Assembly (NCBI GenBank): GCA_021229015.1
Contig: CM037792.1
Span: forward strand, 40,496,346-40,560,345
Source: Solen grandis
Taxonomy: Eukaryota > Mollusca > Bivalvia > Adapedonta > Solenidae
Reading direction: 5' to 3'
Length of the DNA stretch: 64,000 bases
Below the pieces are notes generated by a model, which was not told where the DNA came from, did not search any database, and saw only the letters and a list, made by a program, of their open reading frames with translations. This document shows, piece after piece, positions 26,001-40,900 of this stretch (position 1 is the first letter of the stretch; the number at the start of each line of letters is the position of its first letter). The position numbers and the translations under genes were made by a program.

Positions 26001-29000
26001 AATGCAGTTATAATCTTCAATCCAATGCCTACACCCATGCGTTTTTTGTACCAGGTAAAGAGGCTAAATAAAACATGATTTTGTGCGATTTATGTTATTA
26101 ATTACCATTTTATCTAATGTTTTATTCAAAACGCACATGAAGAAAAATTTCCAAAATATTTTTAATACGAATTTATGAGAGAATATTTTTTTTATCTTTG
26201 TCATATAGATAAATGCAATATCATCGATGTAGCAATGATGAAACCCATTACTGATATGTCATGCCGAATTGACGAAACTTGTCTTGGCATGGAATGCTGT
26301 CTGTACGAACTACTTTGCAAAGAAATGTCAGATTTAGCATGTCTGTCAGCACATGTGGAACCCTTCTAAAACTGCAAATAGAAAACTTTTATTCGGAGCT
26401 TCCACTTGATGAGTACGAATTTGGGTCATGGAGGAAATTGCAACTTCAGGGAATTCTACAACTAGAGTAAGTTCGCTTGTTCGAATATTCCATGATATAC
26501 AAAGTAATTGTTTTGCAAAATTTAATACAATCTATAACTTTGTTTTTTTTTCCATTATGCAGTATATGTTTTGAAACAATGGAAACGACTTCTAGTTCTT
26601 ATATTTTTTCATTGAAATGCTAAGCATGACTAAGAAGAATATTGATTTACAGGTTTCGCATGTTCGACATTTACAAAGAGAATAAGTATATTCTGGATGT
26701 CAATATCAACATTTGCTTCTCAGATGTAGAGGACTGTTCCATTAAAAAGCATATTTTCCAACATCTGAATTTAACAAACCTAACTGTGATGGGCGCCTAC
26801 CTTCAATTTACCCAGGTGCGTAGTTGTTATTCTTTCCTTTTTATCTAGATTTTCTTATCAGATAAACACAATTAAACTTCATCATAAGACAAACTTTGAT
26901 TTTGTAATTATCAATAATTAATTTTACTGCAATTGATTAATATTCGTTTCTTACATGGTTACTTGCATTAATGAGAAAATGTGTCGCGACAGAAGAAATC
27001 TCTTCATTTCATTTCAGACTTCTCATATACAGAGTGGTTACTGACCAGCAATACAACCAATGATCTTCATTCTACAGACAATCTCATTGACGTTTTAGGG
27101 CTTACATCATATCTTCCAAAACAGGGTTGTAAAATAACTCATGTGAATGATACTGGTAAAGTGTTGTTGTTGTTTTTTAATTTCTTTCCTTTTGTATCTT
27201 TGCCAAAGTTTGTATGCTCAGTCTAAACTGTTTGAGACGTTATATTACTAGTTATCATAACACTAGTTGTTCGGGTATGTCAGTGTTATCATGAAGTATG
27301 CAAGTAATGAAGTTTCATTATTTAAGACATGATATTATGATATAAATTATGTAAAAAAAATAAAATATAAAGATATTTAAGAATATACAGAAACTGGAAA
27401 TAAATGTTATACACATATTTTGCAGACCAGCAAATTATTTCAGCTGACACAACGTGTTATTTTGGTAATGAAAAATTGAATATCCAGTGTTGTATCAACT
27501 CTGATGACTTTAAAAGATCTATTCCGGTGTTGTTCATGGTCGACACGTGCACTAGCCTGCTGACAATAAAGATTGGCAGATTTTGGTCGAAATACTCACT
27601 GTTAGATTTTGATTATGATAAGGAGAAGATATTCAGTCTGCTTGATGTCATAAACTTAAGGTACCTTTCCTGTTTTCTTTACTACTTCTATTATATGTAT
27701 TATTTTCTAAATTATCTTAAACATCATCTTGTTAACTTAAACGTAATATGTTAGACACATAAGACACATAAAGGAAACTTACACTATATGAGCTAAAATG
27801 TTTGCTGTATGATCTTAATATTTTCAACATATATTTATCCTTAAATACTTTATAAAAATAATTTAATTATTAAATATGCATTTTTCAGGTACCGTATTGT
27901 TGATTTATCAAGATCACAGGCATTTTTGATATCGCTCCGAATCAATGTTTGTTTGGATAAAACAAACTGTGTTGAAGATGTTGAAGTGTTCAACGCAACT
28001 AAAATAATGAAGAAAAGATGTGCGTTGCACAATGTGCAGCGTTTCCCAGGTATATCTAAACAGGATGAAGTACATTGATTTTGTCAAGATTCTTAAAATA
28101 AATATACTCAACAACTTTTCTAATTGGTCACCTGATAATTTCATCAAAATATCACAAGGAAAATAAGTGTATGAAAATCTAATGTATTTAAATTAAAGAA
28201 CTGTTTATTACAAAATAGAAATCATAGGTTTAATTCACGATGTTTTTGTTGGCAAAATCCATGTATACCTCAAGGTTATGTTCATAGTAACTCAATTGTG
28301 ATGGTTTACCATCAATATATACACCAGTATTGAAAAATATCAAAATCAAAGGGTGACCAATTAGAAAAGTTGTTGAGTTTAAATAAAATAAAACATGATA
28401 CTTAAATATATAAAGCATTATCCTAAGATACATATTGTGATAAATTTATTGGATATAATTATCAGATTTGATGATCCCATTTCATTCTTTTCTATATAAA
28501 ATACACTTTATTCTTGATTTATACACACTGGTGCATCTTCATTGCATTGTGCTCATCATACAAGGACAAATTGGCCGGGAATCTTGATAATTTGTCTTGG
28601 TTTGACATCCTCTTGTCTACAGCGTAGTATAACAGAGGGGCATATATCTGTCCACTTATGAATAAAATACTTCCGGTAGTGAAATAAACTTATATAAACA
28701 AACTTGTTGATATCTTTGGCTGAAATGCGTGACCAGTTATAAGTGTCAGATAGCAGTTTGAATCCGTCAGGAACGACTGATGTTTGATTATTTTCAGGCT
28801 CAGCAAAAGACGATTTCGAATATGATATGCACTCGTACATTTTAGACGGAAAATTATCTGAAGTATCTTCAATTTACCTTCATAAACAAAATTTTGCCAG
28901 ATATATGCGTTCAAAAATGTGCGACTTAAAATATTACCCCTTTAATGGATCCCTAACTTGGACATCAGGTATTTCATATTTATCATGCATACTTTTCTTT

Positions 29001-32000
29001 AAAGTAATGAACAAGGTATAAATAATACATTTATTTTAAGTACCATTATTTATTGTTCAAATATAACATTAAACGTGTATCTCTTGTCTTGTTAAGAAAT
29101 GTCAAGTAATTAGTTTCATAAAGCATCAATTAAATTGTACTTTTAAAAGAAACAATAAAAGTAAAAGGAAGACTAATACAAATAGCAATCATATTGAAAG
29201 GATTTTGATCTTTCTTATCCAGATTCATGAAAAAAGGCTTGTGAGTAGTGCATAAATAGCTGGTTTAGAGCTTTTTACTGCTATTTTTGTTTCAGAGTGT
29301 TCATCCTTCATACCTAGCAATGATTTGAATGTTCCCACGAGTTTTAAGTGTTTTGTGGACAACGCCTGCAAAAAAATCGAATGCTGCGTCGAATCAACAT
29401 TCCTTATGCGTTCAATCCATTGTTCTTTAGAATTTGATGAGTGTGATCAACGTATTACAGTCTCTATCGAAGATATGAAATATGACTTCTATCGGAACAG
29501 CTTTCCGTTTGGAAGAAGACAAATGTTTGGGATATTTGGAGTTTTTACCATGGGGTAATTTCCGATTTCAATAAGAACTTATTGTTTTGTAAGGTTAATG
29601 GTATTCAAAATTCACAGTCATATATATATATATATCGGTGTGTGTGTGTGTGATTGATGTTATTTCGTTCCTTTTTCTATTTTTATTATCATTGTTTTGC
29701 AGGCTAACGATCGATGACATAAATCTATTGAAGATATACGTTTTGGATATGTCACTTAAACTTTGCTACGACAGCGTGGATTGTGATGTAAATAAAACCA
29801 TTTTAGTAAGAAATCGTTCACCAAAAAAGATTGCCTGATTGTGATGGATAAAGAACACAGTATGTATTTTCTAAAAAATTTAATACATTATTGTCTTTTT
29901 TTGTGAATATACAAACAAACTGCCACGAAAAAAAGGAAAAACATATACATGTTTTGTTGTTTATCTATTTTTATTTAATATCAGAAACGATTGTCTTTCG
30001 ACAGATGCTTCTCTTTTGAGTTGGAAACACGGCCATAATATGTCAAGCACGGATATCATTTCTGGTCCCTCGCGCGACCTTTTCTTCGAAGACATAGCTA
30101 TCGCACAGTTTATAGGACCCACCTGCAACATCACAGCTGATAATCGAGGGAGATGGAGTAATGGTATAGCATGATCTTTAATAAACAGACAGTGAAAAAC
30201 ATTTATTCTTTCTGATTACCATTATAGTTGTGATTTGATGAAACATTAAACAACCATAGTTTGACTTTTATATTCAAATGACTTGTCATAACTAAAAGTC
30301 GTAAATGCTTCCTTTGAAAACTACGGAAAAAGGGCTCCCCAAAGTTAAAGACCAGAATCTCAACATCAATACTTAGTCACAACAGTTTTGTCAATATAAT
30401 GAAGGTTTATGTAGATAGAAATGTTTAATTGCCCTCACAATTTTTCATTTTCCAGAATGCGGAAAACACCTAACACTTCCGTCTCTCAGCAACTTAACAG
30501 GCTGCTCTATTTCAAGAACGTCTTGCACTGCTGTTAGCTGTTGCATGAAGATTCATGAGCTAGACAAGGGCTTCCAAATAGATGTTGATATACAACCTTG
30601 CCGGAATGCGATTTTGATTAGAATTGACAAATATGAACAGACACTGATACTAAATGAAATCGATGGGTCTTCCAAAGTACTATCTTTAAAAAGATTTATC
30701 GTATTAGAGTAAGTAAGGAATCAGTGTATTTATGCTTAAAAGGATGACTATGACATTCAAGCTTTTGTGTACATTTCTTGATGTATATATGCTAGTATAT
30801 TTAAAAGTGGTAGAGTAGATTTAATAAAGGTATGATATGTTTGTATTCTGAAGGGCACTATTAGACCGAAATCCTTGAAACACATGTTACAAAAGTAAAC
30901 AAATATAAAAAAATAGCAAGTTGTTTTTCATTTCCTGTGAAATAACGATGTCTATCCAAAGGAAAATCAGGAATTCTGAATTACATAATTGTATTGAAGG
31001 AATTGTGATATGTATATATTCTTCTTCATAAAAGTCTCACTATAAATTATTACGCAATATTTTAGAAAGATATCATTTTGATATATTTGTTTCGTCAATA
31101 AAGAAATGATTTCAATTAAAATTTTCAGGTACATCATTTTTGATGTTGAATCTGAAGACATGTACATAGCAAGTTTAAACGTTTCCTTCTGTCCCGATGA
31201 AAGCTGTGTGTTATACGATTCAATTCTCCGTGATACTATATTGCCCAAAGAAGAATGCAACTATTCAAAACCTGTTGTCCAGTCGGGTAAGATTGGTTGA
31301 TTTATTAAGAGTTTATCATGAAAACATTTTTGAATGATAACAAGAGCATTTCGTGAATACATTTTTGAAAGATAACAAGACCCTATCATGAATACATTTT
31401 TGAAAGATAATAATTCATACATATACACACATACATTCATGAATATGTGCGTTGCAAATTACCATTTTGTCAATTCTTAAGCATTTATTATAGCAATTAT
31501 TTGGTTTTCTCTTTGATGTATGAATAGTTCCAACCTTCAAATTATTTACTTCTTCTTGGACAACTACGTTAAACATATGGGTGACATAACTATTTAGTTA
31601 TAATTATGTTTTAAAAGGCAATTTTGAAAAATGGATACAAGAGCAAGAAATAGATGTCCATCAACTTGTGCCATATGAAAAGTACAAGCTCCTGGAATAC
31701 ATGGGCCTATCAAACTTTATCCAGATTCCATCATGCACATTTGATGACCAGGACTTCATTGGAAAGGATAAAATTATTAGCGGTAACTTTGTTCGAGAGA
31801 AAAAGAGAATAAGAGAGGTTGTAAATTATATAAGTCATACTAATAAAAAAAATAAGTATATTGATTGCTTGAATCGCTATAAATCAGAATGGGCGAGTTT
31901 CCCTTTCCAGCGAGTCGGAAAAATGTATAGGAAAAGTAAATGATGCAATGTCATCTGCTTGAAATTAAGAGATAATTTATGCTAAATGTATGAATGTAAA

Positions 32001-34943
32001 TACATTATTGTAAAATGCGTCTTTATTCTAAATAACTCTGCCTAAAATATACTAATCAAAATTTTACAAAGGTCGACAGTAAGATAAAAAAAAATTTAAT
32101 TTTATATCTGATGGTTTCATTTGTGACTCTTACAGAGTTGCGTTTTCATATTTATTCTCCTACCAAGAATTGGGGTTATATTTGAGTTTATTGACCTATT
32201 ACATATCATTACTTTGAGCTACGCCCCATTCAAATGATTATATTTTTAATATTTATTCACAGAGTTGGTTCAAATTCATATATAAATACCTTAACCATTA
32301 CCCTTTAAACGAATTGTAAATTGACATTTTTCTTATCCTTTCGAATCTGTTATCATGGCATGTGTCAGTCCATGAATTGCAGTCAGTAATAATATTTTCT
32401 TTAGAGGTTTTTCGCAAAAAGATTCAATGTGGTCGTTGTAATCATATTTTGTAATCATCTATTTGTGACCGTTATTAAATATAAAATAGTTTTTTACTAT
32501 TTGAGTTTACCGTTCGCTGCGACAGTATTTCATTCATATAGCGACATCCAGCTAATTACAGGTGGAGAAAGACCCCGAGTGTACTGTGACATCCGTGTAG
32601 AACCACTGAACTACCGCAAGCCAGCTGGAAGGCTTCCTCACATGAAAATCCAAATGACCCTGCCGGTATTCGAACCCACGCGGTGAGGGCTGAGTGAGTG
32701 TTAAAGTCAGCGACTTAACCCTCTCGGCCACGGAGGCCCCAAATAATGTTCACTGTTTAAAGATTCATGTCAATAATTATACAAAACAACATGCATCAAG
32801 GATAGTGTGACTTCGGTTGCGAAAGACGCGAGATATCTTCTAAAGACTTCCCATTAGGTTCAATTAGTGTAAGCTGTAAAAACTTGTATCCGAAATGACG
32901 ACGTTATAGAGATAAATTATGATGTCAAATCGTTTTAAAAGTTATTTTAAGAAAATCAGCTGATATAATAGTTTGTTTGAGGTACAGAACATGAACGGAT
33001 AATTGTTTATCATCAATTCACCTTAAAACCACGGTTATGTAATTATGAATTGTCTTGATTTAATTTGTTTTTCTTAGCAGTTGATCATATTCTGTTATCT
33101 TTATTACTGACATAAACATATTGCAAAATGAACAGTAAGTAAATGACTAACTTGATAATTAATTTGATATGTTTGATGAACTACTAGTGCATATCTTGCT
33201 CACATATATACACATATTTTATTTGTGATTACTATACAAATATGGTACATAGTTTAAACAAATTCAATATATGTTTGTTTGTTTTTCTGTGTTCGTGATT
33301 GGGTCTTTTGTACAGTTAAGTGAGATTCTCAAATACAGTGACTAAATAGCCATATCTAATACGTACATTTTACAAAGGAAATTCGATTCCCAATGACATC
33401 AATACATTTTAGATTTATGCAATAGTAAATGAAACAGAATGGCATTTTTTACAGATTGTATTATGAGCAACGCACAGATACCATTACAAGACGAGGGAAA
33501 ATGTGTTCTCTCACCATCATGTGGCAGATTAAACTGTTGTGTATTCTCACCTGAGCTTGACACGCATTTTCGTATCGGTTTTGTCATCGATTCGTGTGCA
33601 GGAAAGTTTGAAATTATGATTGAGAAGAAAAGGTGGTCAAAAAGATATTCAGATTATGTATTCGGACAAACGGATGAAATATCTTTACGAGGAATCATTT
33701 TTATCAGGTACTTCACTTCAATTTTATCATTTTCGATGGCACGCTGGCGACGGTTCTGACGAACGGGCTTACTCGGAAATCCTATAAATCGCTTATTTAA
33801 ATATCCTTTATAAAGCCAGCGTTATTCGAAAATGTATATTTTATATACCTTTAAATATTTCTTACCAAATTACTTTAGTTGCATCTTTAACTTTTTTTTC
33901 AACTTCATGATAAAGGGGGCTTGAATTAGTACGTACCTTTTGTCCTTTTTTATTCTCACTCCTTTCTAATATATCGACTTTTAAAGCTCTTACTCAACGT
34001 AATTAAGGATCAAATTAATATTGCCCTCAGCCAAATGCGCACGGAAATGTGCTATGATAAAGATATTTTCTCTCAGTTAATGCGCAAAAAAAAATTATAG
34101 AACTCTATATTTCTATATTTACTGATCAAATTTGCATTTCATTCTTATTTTCAGTGAACAAGTGTTTTTTTGTTTGTTTGTTTGTTTTGTTGTTGTTTTT
34201 TCAAGTGCTTATTTTTAACTTTCAAAACACAGCTTTAGAATTAGTTTTTTATTACTTTTTGTTATGTTGATAATAGGTAATATAATTCAATGGTGCACAC
34301 TTATGTATTCTAGATACAATTTTAAAGAAGATATTATCGGCAACCTGTTTGATGTTGACTTTGACGTACGGATTTGCTACGATGGCACGCATTGTTCATC
34401 AGAAATAGTCATATTCCATAAAACACCTATTCGGAAGCCACTGTGTGATTATGTTCAGAATTACAAAATAAAAGGTGCAATTAATCAGTTATTTTACAAA
34501 TCGTATTTATCTATAATGCAAAATCAAAATATATGGGTAATTGTTCCATAATTATAATATTTAATTTCCTGTTATTTTAAAATCTTAGAACATGGAATGC
34601 TTGAGTTTTTCTCATATTGTTAGAAACTAAAAACTTCCTTAACTTGTGTACATTTAAATTTGATTGTGTATTCAGAAGAAATATATATATCCCATTTCGT
34701 TCTTTCAGGATTTTCAATTCAAACATGGCTCAGTGAAACATTTAAATTAGAACCTGAAACACCGCTGCCGGAGCATGTCATTAAGATACTGCTGAACGAT
34801 CTTGATGTTGCTAATTCATTTAATAGCGAATACTGCAAAAATCTTTCCGCACATCCGGGAACATTTACGACAGGTTGTATGGACTTCATTAATATTTATA
34901 ATTATTGATTAGCAAATAATCAATACGTATAATTATATATATT

Positions 34944-34989
<46 letters not shown>

Positions 34990-37900
34990 AATTTAAACTT
35001 TTCATAAAACACTTTTTCTCAAAGATTTATCATAACGGAAATAAATCAAATACTTGATATTAGTATTATACCTTCAATAACAGCACAGCTGTTTCGAAAT
35101 ATTTCTAAGTTTGATCTTTATATATATACAGGCGATTGTCCTGCAAACGTCCAGGTAGTAAATACAATCGATAGACATCTTTTCTGCACATTGGGCCATT
35201 CCTGTACTGGTGTTTCCTGCTGTGTTGATGTACCTATGATCAATCGGAATATTCACGTGTTTCTAAACATTGACCATTGTGCGTCTCATATGCGTCTTGG
35301 CATTGGCCAGCTGAGGAAAACTGTCAGTTTGTTGGACTATACATTTGGCAAAGAAGAAAGCATATGGGTCGGTGGAGTATTTAGACTCAAGTAAGTAAAA
35401 CTATACATGGTCATTTTTCCGATATTTTAAGATCAACATCCTATATATGCATTGTATTGAAATATTCGTCATGTCATTGTGAAATGAAAATTCCAATGTT
35501 TCTTAAGCACACTCGCTTGTGTACATTAAATTGGTATTCAGATTTCTTTCCGATTTAGATTTCCTGATCGCTTGCACAACGAAAAGATTCACTAGTTCTT
35601 TCTCAAAATTTATCAGAATCGATATGTATTTCTTATTATCATTTTTGATCAAATGTATTGAAAGATAAAAAAGTGTCCGTTAACCTTAATTAATACGCGA
35701 ACATGTTTAGGGTATTTTTTATGGTTTGCTGTTGGAGTGGCCTGTTCAGATAAAAACATATTGGAATCAGATATGTATGCGATTTAGGGAAATGTGGCGA
35801 CATTCTACACTACTTAAGAAAAGATATGTCTTAACCACATTTTTTTTTTATTTTCAGTACATTTGTGTATGATCTAACGAAAGAAAACAGTTACTTGGTG
35901 TCCATAAACGTTCAAATATGCTGGCAATCACATACACAATGCGACCTCTATGAAGTTCTTGAAAACCAAATGCTGCCAAAATCACCATGTACCTTTAAAC
36001 AAAGTTTCCAGTTACCAGGTATATGTTTTATATGTTATGTTTTGTAAATGATTAAATTAATCTACTATAAAATCATAAGTATGTATCGACTAGAAATGAA
36101 TTACATATATATGTGTGTATTTTTTTATAGATTTTTCAATAGAGGAATGGAGAAAAGACAATGGAATTCCATCCAACCAAACACGCTTAAATGTCGAATC
36201 AACGAATAAGTTGCTTCAAGAGCTAGGATTGGTTAATTTCCTTCAAAGAAATCAATGCATCGTGCATGACCGAGACAGGACAGAACATGGGTGGATAAAT
36301 AGTAAGTAAATGCATTTGCATCTTAATAGGAGGAGAAACTTTTTTTTTTCTACATAAAAATCATGTATTAAATATATTAAATATTTAGTAACAACTATAT
36401 ACTTGGAGCATATTTGTTATCTATGCTTTCTTGTATAATGTCAATAAACTAAACCTCAAGAAACGTGGACACCAAAATTCTTTTTTTTTCTTCAGTTCAC
36501 TGAAGAAATTCAGAGCTGTTTATAAATTCAAACTTATTTTAGATTCACGATTTGGAAAATGAAATATTAACATTTATTTAACAATGGCTTGTTATAAAAC
36601 AACTATATGAACAATTTAAAAACAGGAGTATATACTTAAACATTAAAGCATAAAATATTATATTTACATAAAAAAATTAATACAAATTAAAAATCATGAC
36701 AAATAGATTGTGTAAAGATTTAGCAGTTAGTTACAAAGAATATAAATCCGGTAATAACAAACATATATTTGTCCTTTTTACAATAATTTTCAAAGATATG
36801 CAACTGGTTTAAATAATCGTTATCATTAATTAATACTTCATTTAAGATATTCTTGAAAAGAACGTATCAAATTATTTACTTTGTGTTTTCAGGTTGCCCT
36901 CGAAAGTTTCACCCTCCTGATTCTTTGGACGAAAATATCATATGCGAGATACCGTACCATTGCACGGCTATTGAGTGCTGCATTCAGTCTAGAGATATTG
37001 ATTATTCCTTTTGCTTCCGAGTTTGACATTGACATCTGTAATCTTGTGCTGAGAATCAAAATTGAACGATATGAACGACAAGTAAATTTATTTGATTATC
37101 AGTTTGGAGAAGTAGACGAATTCTGGTTTTTTGGAGTTGTAAGATTAAGGTATGTTATTTTGCTTCAATGTTATTTTTTAGTGTATCAAGGTATGATTGA
37201 GGGTTTAGTTCAATATCCTTTGCATAATATTTAAATTTCGATTAATATCATTAGTGATATTCTATATAATATTGTAATAATGTTCAATCTAATTTGATAT
37301 ATCTGTCACTTAACTGTGTCAAAAACTCTGAATAATTTACATTTATTCTTTTCATTTCAATTTTTTAATAGATTTCAGATATATGACCTAAAGGACGAAA
37401 GAAAGGTTTTAGTGAGTCTAAACGCCTCTATTTGTTTGACGTCATCGTCACTTTGCGAACAGGAGTATTTACTATTAGACAAATTCAAGTTACCAAAACA
37501 ACGATGTGAATGGAACATTCCACAGACAGGGATAATTGGTATGGGCATTCAAATTTGATCTATTTTTGATTTTTTGACATTTTATTACAGGAGACATAGC
37601 AAATGAAATATTGTAAAATTCAATTTATTTATTTCATGTATGTTCAACTGGCAAAAGCATAAAACTATTTTTTCTGGATAGCAATCTGTTCACAATTATG
37701 TTGCAAAAATGTTATATTTTTATATATTATTTGCAGATTTTTCATACACCACTTGGATGATTGAATCCAACTTTTCAACAGTTGATACCATTCCTGCTTA
37801 CGGATTTTCTGTGCTACATGAACTCCTTGGTATTGGCTCGTTTCTTCTAGAAAATCAGTGTATCCGAAATAAATACCCTTTCCATATAAATGGCGGATTC

Positions 37901-40900
37901 GAAAATGGTAAGTACCGTTTATAGCTAACCTAGAAAAATTAAGATTTATAATAATTCATTAAAATAATATATGACAGATATACTGATGAAAAATGATAAA
38001 ACAGTGTTCTGTTAGCATTGCCATTATAAATATGTACGTTTTTTCAGCTGATTCACAGAGTCGTATTAAGTTTGCTTTAACGCGTGCATATCTTATTTAA
38101 GTAGACATTGAGCCTATTCAACAGTCATGAATAAGAGAGGAAAATATGTAAATTTATTAACATTCATATGACTGCATTTGTGTGTAATTATTCATTTAAT
38201 CTTGAATGCATGCACTAGAATACATTCACCATTGTTTCTCATTATATTGTCCGTTTTGCATCAATGTTACGAATCGTTTATTTTTTTAACAGATATAGGT
38301 TATGGAGAATTCCTAACATTATATTGTATAACTTACGCAGAGTGTGGTAACAATGTAAGTACTTCTGCGCTGGCTGGTCCCATCTCATGTATTCTGGAGG
38401 CTTCGTGTACGTCCGTGGAATGCTGTCAACACGTCCCAGAACTTGGCCGATCCATAAGATACTTTTTAGATATCAATGTATGCAACGATTCACTGTATAT
38501 TGGTATCGAAAACTTTGTATTTTACTTGAGTCTGCTTGATTATGAGTATGGAAGGCAAGAACACTTTTGGATAAACAACGTTCTCAGATTTGAGTAAGAC
38601 ACTCCATAAAAAAAAATTTTGGAAACGAGGAAAAGAACTACTTTCGACATGGTTCCCGCAGTGCACAAGCTCTACGTAGTAAACTTAGACGAGAAACTAA
38701 TTCTTTTGACTTTTTCAAATGAAACGGGGATGGAATGGCCTCAAGTCCGTAGAAGAAAATCATTCACTGTTGATAAATATTTGTATTCTTAATAAAAATA
38801 ATCTCATAGCCAATATAAATCTACTTATTTTGTCTCGGAAATTTATAGGTATATAAGAAAGGGAAAATATGTTAAGTAGCTTTTTGTTGCTTTTCATTTT
38901 GCCACTCGCCTCTTAGGAACATTTGACATCGCACACGACATTCGGTCTGGCGAGAAATTAATTTCCCTTCGCTTGCAAAAAAAGTGGCAAAATACAAAGC
39001 TACTTATAGCTACCATAACATAATATTTCCTATATATCAAACAGATTTAAGTTGTTGCTGCACTTTAATTTGTTCTGGTTTTCATATCTCTGACAATAAA
39101 TTGACACTGGTAATATGAAAAATTAAGAAGAAATATGGATAAAACATTTGCGATTCGATTGGAAAGAAAATAAAAAAAAAATGTTTTTTTTTTTTAAAGA
39201 TAAAACAGTCCGAAAAAGTATTGCTTTAAAGAATATTGTAACGAAAAATATTATATCATTTGCACAAGTCAGAATTTTATTTGCATTTTATTGTTCATAA
39301 TTTCACTTTTTTACAAACAGGTCTTTGTTATTCGTTTCATTTAAACATTTTTTAAACATTTTTATTTGCCCAATAGATAATTGAACGTTATAGTTTTCTA
39401 TATTGAATAGTTAAGTATCTGAGATACAAACGCCCTTATTTTCAGCTTCACAATTATTGATCTGGAAATAAGGAGAGAGTATGTTGTTAACCTTGTGTTC
39501 AGCGTATGCATGGAACGTAGCGGGGAGTGCATCACCAAAACTGACATCTTTAACAGCAAGCATCTCCCAAAACATAATTGTTCAATCACGGGAGGTTTCA
39601 AAGTCTCAGGTAATATTTCATTCTTTTGTAATATGTCTCATTATTAATCTTATCTATCAATCTACAGTTGAAAATCACATATTCATATATAGGTATATTT
39701 GATCAAAAAAAGATGATAACAAAGTTCCTTGAGCATTGCTATCAAAAAGACATGGTTTCGTTTCTATCTTTTGAAACACGTGCTAACTTAAAATTAAATA
39801 ATAATCCCATGATATAATTATTTTACTTATCTAAAGCTAGGCACCATCGGAGAGATACAAACATAAATGTATATCATTGTAACATGAAAAGCACCATCTG
39901 ATATAGATATCTGTGAAAGGATGTCTCAATTTGTGATTTTATTACGAACCTATCCATGTTTTAATACGCAAAATCGTGATACTGAACAAGCGTATCGGCG
40001 TCGCCATTTTAATTGCCTTTTTTCCCCGTGAAAACGATGTGAAATATCGATCAAGTGTTTTTCAAGTCCTCGAATATAGTTCGGTATCTCCTAGCGTAAT
40101 TTCCAAAAATCCAATTGTTCCAAAGCATGATATATACATAAAAGTATGATTACTAAAACACAAGTCGTTTAAATAATATGAGAAAGAGTTTAGAGACAAC
40201 GTTATGGTTACTGCACATGTAAAGCATACGTGTAGTAATTATGTCGTTTTTCTAATATATGCACAGGTAAACACCTGCGGGATTTTTACATATGTATCTC
40301 TCACTGTTTTCACTGTAAAATAATGAGTATTTATGTTTCTCAGACTTAGTCAAGAGATAAAAATATTAATCTGATTAGATAAAATATTCATAACGGCAAA
40401 GTTATCAATATAAGTTTGCATAATATTGCACAACAGCATCATAAACCACGACCATTTAGGTCTCCAAGGCAGTAACATAGCATGCGATCAAAACCGAAAA
40501 GTCACTAGAACTGTGACCATGATCAGGGATCTATGTGTGTTGGTGTTTTCTGCAAGTGTGGTAATTAGATAGTGATGCTGTCCAGTTTGGAAAATGTTTT
40601 CAGTCATCCAAGTGATGGATAAGAATTAAGATAAATTCGCATTTATAAATGAGCACCCATCAAGATTGTCAAACCATAGTTCTCATGGATTCTATATTAG
40701 ATATAGCAAATATAATATTTGAGGCTTACAAAAGGGACCGCTGGGACTCCCGACACTCTCACGCGAGTAAGTAAATTTTGTTTTCAAATAAAAAAAAAAT
40801 CAAATAGCTTCAATACATATTTCAATTTTAATAAATTTAAATAATGTCGAGCATCATGCTATATCAATACACATAATAAATATAAACAATATTTTCCTAA

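Noticed and set aside
32497..32740. Functional tRNA gene on the minus strand
   Set aside because: A- and B-box-like sequences are present but the intervening cloverleaf is not, and a related copy occurs at 53267-53490; a tRNA-derived SINE fits better.
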